A program made the translations under genes and the position numbers. Below are positions 51,113-54,694 of a stretch of DNA of 54,694 nt, piece after piece. Under the pieces are notes generated by a model. That model was given only the letters and a program-made list of their open reading frames with translations. It had not been told where the DNA came from and did not search any database. This stretch comes from Halobacteriales archaeon QH_6_64_20 (lineage in GTDB: Archaea; Halobacteriota; Halobacteria; Halobacteriales; Halococcaceae). Positions within the stretch are counted from its first letter, which is position 1. Each line of letters starts with the position of its first letter. The stretch covers positions 1 to 54,694 of the forward strand of contig PXQR01000018.1 of assembly GCA_003021235.1 (NCBI GenBank), written 5' to 3'.

Positions 51113-52615
51113 TCAGTCCAATGCACTCGCGACCCGGAGGATTCCCGCCTCGTCGAACGCTCGACCGATGAACTGCACGCCTACCGGTAAGTTTTGGTTC
51201 TCTCGACCGTCGTTGTCGTGGCCCTCGCTATCGTCGTCGTGTCGACTGCCGGGCGTCTCGACGGCCGGTACGGAAACAGCGGGTAGGTTCGCGAGGTTCA
51301 CCGGCACGGTGTTCGCGTCCATGAGGTAGAGTCGGAGGGGATCGTCGATCCGCTCGCCGACTTTTGGAGGTATGACCGGCATCGTCGGCGACGCCAGGAC
51401 GTCGACGTCCTCGAAGGCGGCCTCGAAGTCGCGTTTCACCCACGTACGGGCGTCCTGGGCCTTCGCGTAGTATTTGTCGTGATAGCCCGCCGAGAGCGCG
51501 TAGGTCCCGAGGAGCACTCGTCGCTTTACCTCCTCACCGAAGCCCGCCTCCCGCACGCGAGCGTACGCCTCGTTCCAGTCGCCCCCTCGTTCGCTTTCCC
51601 CGTCGTCCTCCGCGGGGCTCGGTCCGTACCGTACGCCGTCGAACCGAGCGAGGTTCGAGGAGGCTTCGCCCATCGCGATCACGTAGTACGCGGCGAGGGC
51701 GTGGTCGATCGATTCCAGCGAGACCGCCTCGATCGTCGCTCCCTGATCTTCGAGCGCGTCGATCGAGCGCTCGAACGCGTCGACGACCGCTTCGTCCGCG
51801 CCGTCGACCAGATCGGCGAGCACGCCGATCGTCGTTCCCTCGACGTCGCCGGTCGCTGCGTCGGCGTACGATCCGTCCGGTTGCTCGCCACCAGCGTTTT
51901 CGCTGTCGGCAGTATCGTCGCCGCTGTCGGTCTCGCTACCGTGGTCGGCCGGCGGGCAGGTCGTCGCGTCGCGGTCGTCCGGGCCGGCGATGACGTCGAG
52001 CACTTCGCCCGCTTCCTCGACCGTCGGCGCGATCGGGCCGATCTGCTCTAAACTATTGGCGTAGGCGACCAGGCCGTACCGGGAGACCAATCCATAGGTA
52101 GGTTTGAGGCCGACGACGCCACAGAAGGCCGCGGGGTTCCTGATCGATCCCCCGGTATCGGAGCCGAGCGCTGCGTCGGCGAGGCCGGCGGCGACCGCGG
52201 CGGCCGATCCACCGGAGGAACCGCCGGCGACCCGTCCCGGCGCGCGCGGGTTCTCCGTCGGGCCGAACGCGGAGGTCTCGGTCGTGCCGCCCATCCCGAA
52301 CTCGTCCATGTTGGTCTTGCCGACGATCGTCGCGCCCGCTCCCTTGAGGCGCGTCACGACCGTCGCGTCGTAGGGCGGAACGTAGTCGGCGAGCATGGCC
52401 GACCCGCAGGTCGTTTCGATCCCTTCGGTACTGATGTTGTCCTTGACTGCGACACGCATGTTCGAGAGCGGACCGTCGGCCGAGCGTTCGATTCCCTCGC
52501 GGGTGAGGAAGGCATTGTACTCGTCCTCGGCACTTCCCGAGCCTCCACTGGTCCTATCGGTTTCGTCGGACGCACCGGCTTCCCCGGTCGCGGCCTCGGT
52601 GTGTTCGCTCGCCAT
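51113..52615 (-). CDS. gatA: Glutamyl-tRNA(Gln) amidotransferase subunit A
   Basis: A 500-residue amidase-signature enzyme that releases ammonia from glutamine for conversion of misacylated Glu-tRNA(Gln) or Asp-tRNA(Asn). The amidase signature GGSSGGSAAAVAAGLADAALGSDTGGSIRNPAAFCGVVGLKPTYG carries the Ser-cisSer pair, and MRVAVKDNI carries the catalytic Lys. A haloarchaeal Asp/Gly-rich insertion (about 215-250) and a Ser/Gly-rich N-terminus are present. Its ATG overlaps the gatC stop by one base (TGATG), as in a coupled operon. GatB is not in the window. Confidence 0.95.
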   Translation of the reverse strand: MASEHTEAATGEAGASDETDRTSGGSGSAEDEYNAFLTREGIERSADGPLSNMRVAVKDNISTEGIETTCGSAMLADYVPPYDATVVTRLKGAGATIVGKTNMDEFGMGGTTETSAFGPTENPRAPGRVAGGSSGGSAAAVAAGLADAALGSDTGGSIRNPAAFCGVVGLKPTYGLVSRYGLVAYANSLEQIGPIAPTVEEAGEVLDVIAGPDDRDATTCPPADHGSETDSGDDTADSENAGGEQPDGSYADAATGDVEGTTIGVLADLVDGADEAVVDAFERSIDALEDQGATIEAVSLESIDHALAAYYVIAMGEASSNLARFDGVRYGPSPAEDDGESERGGDWNEAYARVREAGFGEEVKRRVLLGTYALSAGYHDKYYAKAQDARTWVKRDFEAAFEDVDVLASPTMPVIPPKVGERIDDPLRLYLMDANTVPVNLANLPAVSVPAVETPGSRHDDDSEGHDNDGRENQNLPVGVQFIGRAFDEAGILRVASALD

Positions 52616-52962
52616 CAGGACACCCGCGGGCCCTTGAAGTACCCGTCTTCGGTTTCGGGAGCGTTTCGCAGAGCTTCGGCCTGGCGCAAGCCCTCACGAG
52701 TCTCGTCGGCTCGCAGAACGTTCACGAGGTCGGGTTCGGCGTCGGTTTCGGGTACGTCGTCGAGCGTCTCGAAGTACTCGAGGATCGCGCCGAACTGCTC
52801 GGTGAAGCGGTCTACCTCATCGTCGTCGAGATCGACCCGCGCGAGGCCGGCGACGTGACGGACGTCCTCGGCAGTGACGTCCTCGGCAGTGACGTCCTCG
52901 CCGGTGGTGTCGGCCGCGGTCCCTTCGTTCGTGGCCCCATCGTTCGTGCTCTCGTCGCTCAT
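52615..52962 (-). CDS. gatC: Glutamyl-tRNA(Gln) amidotransferase subunit C
   Basis: A 115-residue GatC, the belt subunit wrapping GatA. The family core is VRHVAGLARVDLDDDEVDRF ... FGAILEYFETLDDVPETD, ending NAPETEDGYFKGPRVS, which docks on GatA. The first about 35 residues are acidic and contain repeated EDVTA units encoded by a 15-base tandem repeat (about 52862-52906). The start at 52962 (MSDESTNDGATNEG) is preferred over a longer frame to 53145. It is upstream of and overlapping gatA. Confidence 0.9.
   Translation of the reverse strand: MSDESTNDGATNEGTAADTTGEDVTAEDVTAEDVRHVAGLARVDLDDDEVDRFTEQFGAILEYFETLDDVPETDAEPDLVNVLRADETREGLRQAEALRNAPETEDGYFKGPRVS
52862..52906 (-). repeat. 15-bp tandem repeat in gatC
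   Basis: Three near-identical copies of GACGTCCTCGGCAGT (plus strand) coding EDVTA-type units in the disordered N-terminus of GatC. Copy-number change would be in frame. Confidence 0.7.
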
Positions 52963-53100
52963 GGCTCGGGAAAGCGTCGGATCGAGGCTAAGGGTTTCGA
53001 TGGAATCGATAGGCGAGAGCGATCGAGGGAAGCCGGATCGCGGCAGGCTCCGGGGAGCGACGATCACAACACCGAAACCGGCCGTCGGCGTGGGGTCGAT

Positions 53101-53583
53101 ATGGAGACGACGCGCCACTTCGTCGCGACGGTCTACGTCGTCCACGACGGGGCGACCCTGCTACACGACCACGAGCGGTTGGGACTCCGGCTCCCGCCGG
53201 GCGGCCACGTCGATCGCGACGAACTCCCCCACGAGGCCGCGTTGCGCGAAGTCCGGGAGGAAACCGGTCTCGACGTGGCGCTGCTCGGCGAACCCGAAGG
53301 CCCGGAAAGCGACACCGTTCGACCGCTACTCGAACCCCGACACCTCCTGTTGGAGGACATCGACGTCCACGAGAACGGCCGTATTGCCCACCAGCACATC
53401 GATTCAGTGTTTTACGGCGCGGCCGACATCCGCGAAATTTCGCCCGCGCCGGGCGAGACACCCGCCGATGCCTGGGAGTGGGTCAGTGCCGGCGAACTGC
53501 GCGCGAACCCCGATCGGTACGAACCGGACGTGATCGAGATGGGGACCGAGGCGATCGAACTAGTCGGATCGCGCCGGCCGTGA
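53101..53583 (+). CDS. NUDIX hydrolase
   Basis: A 160-residue NUDIX-fold enzyme: METTRHFVATVYVVHDGATL leads into LPPGGHVDRDELPHEAALREVREETGL, a complete Nudix box. The later HQHIDSVFYGAADIREISPAPGETPADAWEWVSAGEL resembles pyrophosphohydrolases that act on nucleotide derivatives with limited specificity. It lies divergent from gatC with 138 nt between starts. The substrate cannot be predicted. Confidence 0.88.
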   Translation: METTRHFVATVYVVHDGATLLHDHERLGLRLPPGGHVDRDELPHEAALREVREETGLDVALLGEPEGPESDTVRPLLEPRHLLLEDIDVHENGRIAHQHIDSVFYGAADIREISPAPGETPADAWEWVSAGELRANPDRYEPDVIEMGTEAIELVGSRRP

Positions 53584-53658
53584 TCGTACCGGCCGTGACG
53601 AGTCGAGAGCCGGGTCCGTGTAGCCGTCCGGCAAGACACTTAGGGCAGTGGATGCCCA

Positions 53659-54234
53659 ATGGTAGGTGTGGACCGATCACGGCTACTCATGGGGCTCGCG
53701 GCGGTGTTCGCGGGGCTGTTCGTGCTCATGGCCGTGCTCGGGTTCGTCAGTCACCTCGTTTTCCTCCTGGTCGCGATCCCCTTCGGAATCGTGAGTTACA
53801 CCCTCTGGTATCACGCCTCGGGTCGTCTGCGCGAGCGTGCGAGTCGGCAGGCCCGCGCGGACCGGAGCCGAGCACGAGGGCCCAACGAGGCGGCGGCCGG
53901 CGGCTTCGATGCCGGTCCGCGCCAGGAGTGGACCGGCCCACGGCGGGGAGCCGACGGTACCGGCCGAACGCGTGCCGATGGGGCGCGTGGGTTCGGTGCG
54001 GGCGCGCGGAACGGCCGGCAGGGGCGCGCTCGATCGGCGTCGGGGCCGGAGCTGAGTTCCGCGGAGGCGTACGACGTGCTCGGCATCGGTCCGAGTGCCG
54101 ACCCCGACCGGGTACGCCGGGCCTACCGCGAGCGAGTCAAAGACGTCCACCCCGATACCGAAGACGGGGACGAAGCGAGCTTCAAGCGCGTCCAGCAGGC
54201 CTACGAACGGCTCCGAAACGGCCACGAACACTGA
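53659..54234 (+). CDS. Membrane-anchored J-domain protein
   Basis: A 191-residue protein with an N-terminal pair of membrane helices (LLMGLAAVFAGLFVLMAVLG and LVFLLVAIPFGIVSYTLWYH), an Arg/Gly-rich disordered linker (about 55-130), and a C-terminal J domain SSAEAYDVLGIGPSADPDRVRRAYRERVKDVHPDTEDGDEASFKRVQQAYERLRNG with the HPD motif. It would recruit DnaK to the membrane. The order (membrane, linker, J domain last) differs from classical DnaJ, which starts with the J domain; it is a common haloarchaeal form. Confidence 0.88.
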   Translation: MVGVDRSRLLMGLAAVFAGLFVLMAVLGFVSHLVFLLVAIPFGIVSYTLWYHASGRLRERASRQARADRSRARGPNEAAAGGFDAGPRQEWTGPRRGADGTGRTRADGARGFGAGARNGRQGRARSASGPELSSAEAYDVLGIGPSADPDRVRRAYRERVKDVHPDTEDGDEASFKRVQQAYERLRNGHEH

Positions 54235-54350
54235 GAACACTACACCGTTTCCCCGTCGTGGTCATTTCCCGCGAACGAGGGGCTCGACACCCGAATTCGG
54301 GGAAAAGCCGATCGGGAGCCGGGAAACACCGACGACGGGAGACGCCGGGG

Positions 54351-54491
54351 ATGCCGGGAATGGGGGACGTCGTTACAGTGGGCGAACTCCGAACGGGGAG
54401 GGTTGTGGTGTCCGGCGAAGCCGAACGCACTTTCGGGGCGGGCGCGAACGGTCGGGTAATGACCGTCCGGGTTCGGGGAGTTCGATCGTGA
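54351..54491 (+). CDS. Possible small protein overlapping the HAD phosphatase start
   Basis: A 46-codon frame, MPGMGDVVTVGELRTGRVVV then SGEAERTFGAGANGRVMTVR and VRGVRS, ending in GTGA that overlaps the GTG start of the next gene by 4 nt. The overlap and the beta-strand-like pattern argue for translation. Its size and lack of recognised homology keep the call weak. Confidence 0.3.
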   Translation: MPGMGDVVTVGELRTGRVVVSGEAERTFGAGANGRVMTVRVRGVRS

Positions 54492-54694
54492 GACCGCTCG
54501 TCGTCGACATCGACGGGACGATCACCGACAGGAACCGAGCCGTCGACCCGCGGGTGTTTTCCGTGCTACGGGAGTGGCCCGCGCCGGTCGTGATCGCGAC
54601 GGGCAAGGCGTTTCCCTATCCCGTCGGCCTCTGTGAGTTCATCGGCCTCCCTACGAGGGTGATCGCCGAGAACGGCGGCGTGGTCTGTATCGGC
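54488..54694 (+). CDS. Phosphoglycolate phosphatase (archaeal HAD type), partial
   Basis: The first 69 residues of a HAD-superfamily phosphatase, cut by the window end. MRPLVVDIDGTITDRNRAVD carries HAD motif I (DIDGT), and PAPVVIATGKAFPYPVGLCEFIGLPTRVIAENGGVVC carries motif II (Thr of ATGK) and the IAENGG cap segment typical of archaeal TA0175-type phosphoglycolate phosphatases. It starts with GTG at 54488. Confidence 0.85.
   Translation, partial: MRPLVVDIDGTITDRNRAVDPRVFSVLREWPAPVVIATGKAFPYPVGLCEFIGLPTRVIAENGGVVCIG

Noticed and set aside
1-54694. CRISPR arrays, rRNA, tRNA, transposases
   Set aside because: I found no regularly spaced repeats, rRNA-like stretches, complete tRNA cloverleaf or transposase motif on either strand by reading.

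Overview
The window is chromosomal DNA of a halophilic archaeon (class Halobacteria). The evidence is high GC, very acidic predicted proteins (Asp/Glu-rich, Lys-poor), archaeal information-processing genes (a TFB transcription factor, ribosomal protein L15e, GatC/GatA, archaeal Elp3), Bat-type HTH and Bat-GAF regulators, and TATA-like boxes 26-30 nt in front of many start codons, the usual arrangement of leaderless haloarchaeal mRNAs. The genus cannot be fixed from the sequence alone. I see no rRNA, tRNA, CRISPR array, transposase or replication origin.

Layout. 1-3.6 kb: methylmalonyl-CoA epimerase (cut by the window edge) and mutase, split by an AT-rich orphan ORF, then a GNAT acetyltransferase and a two-helix membrane peptide. 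3.8-9.4 kb: TFB, a cation block (CPA1 antiporter, then TrkH running in frame into a Bat-like HTH regulator) and a four-helix membrane protein. 9.5-16.4 kb: acyl-CoA synthetase, DehI-type dehalogenase homologue, thiolase/DUF35 pair, a frameshifted zinc-ribbon gene and a half-sized AMP-binding protein. 16.5-27.3 kb: a Dna2-like Fe-S nuclease/helicase, a frameshifted DUF502 gene, a LysE exporter, a GC-rich structured intergenic element, L15e, a PHP hydrolase, a PRC-barrel protein and Elp3.

27.4-32.3 kb is the most unusual part. It is an accessory pocket of broken genes: a 3'-truncated universal stress protein (USP), an N-truncated USP in opposite orientation, an APC permease-USP fusion carrying three single-base shifts, and a dead MNT/HEPN toxin-antitoxin pair. 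At its edge a DHH/S1 protein has lost its normal C-terminus. 32.3-42.1 kb returns to conserved haloarchaeal genes: DHH protein, small zinc-ribbon protein, YIP1-family protein, a 1063-residue hybrid sensor kinase, a pilin-like remnant, MutY and a NUDIX hydrolase. 42.2-43.25 kb is a second decay pocket with a broken TumE-like toxin and its shortened HTH partner.

43.4-54.7 kb: a stand-alone YcaO protein, a succinylglutamate desuccinylase/aspartoacylase-family protein, a complete sugar ABC transporter (binding protein plus two permeases on one strand, the ATPase divergent, with candidate operator palindromes between them), GatC-GatA, a second NUDIX hydrolase, a membrane-anchored J-domain protein, and the start of a HAD-family phosphoglycolate phosphatase cut by the window end.

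Most annotated genes look intact and conserved. The noteworthy signals are the concentration of decayed stress/toxin-antitoxin genes in two pockets, the TrkH-regulator read-through, the structured element before L15e, and the palindromes in the ABC control region.
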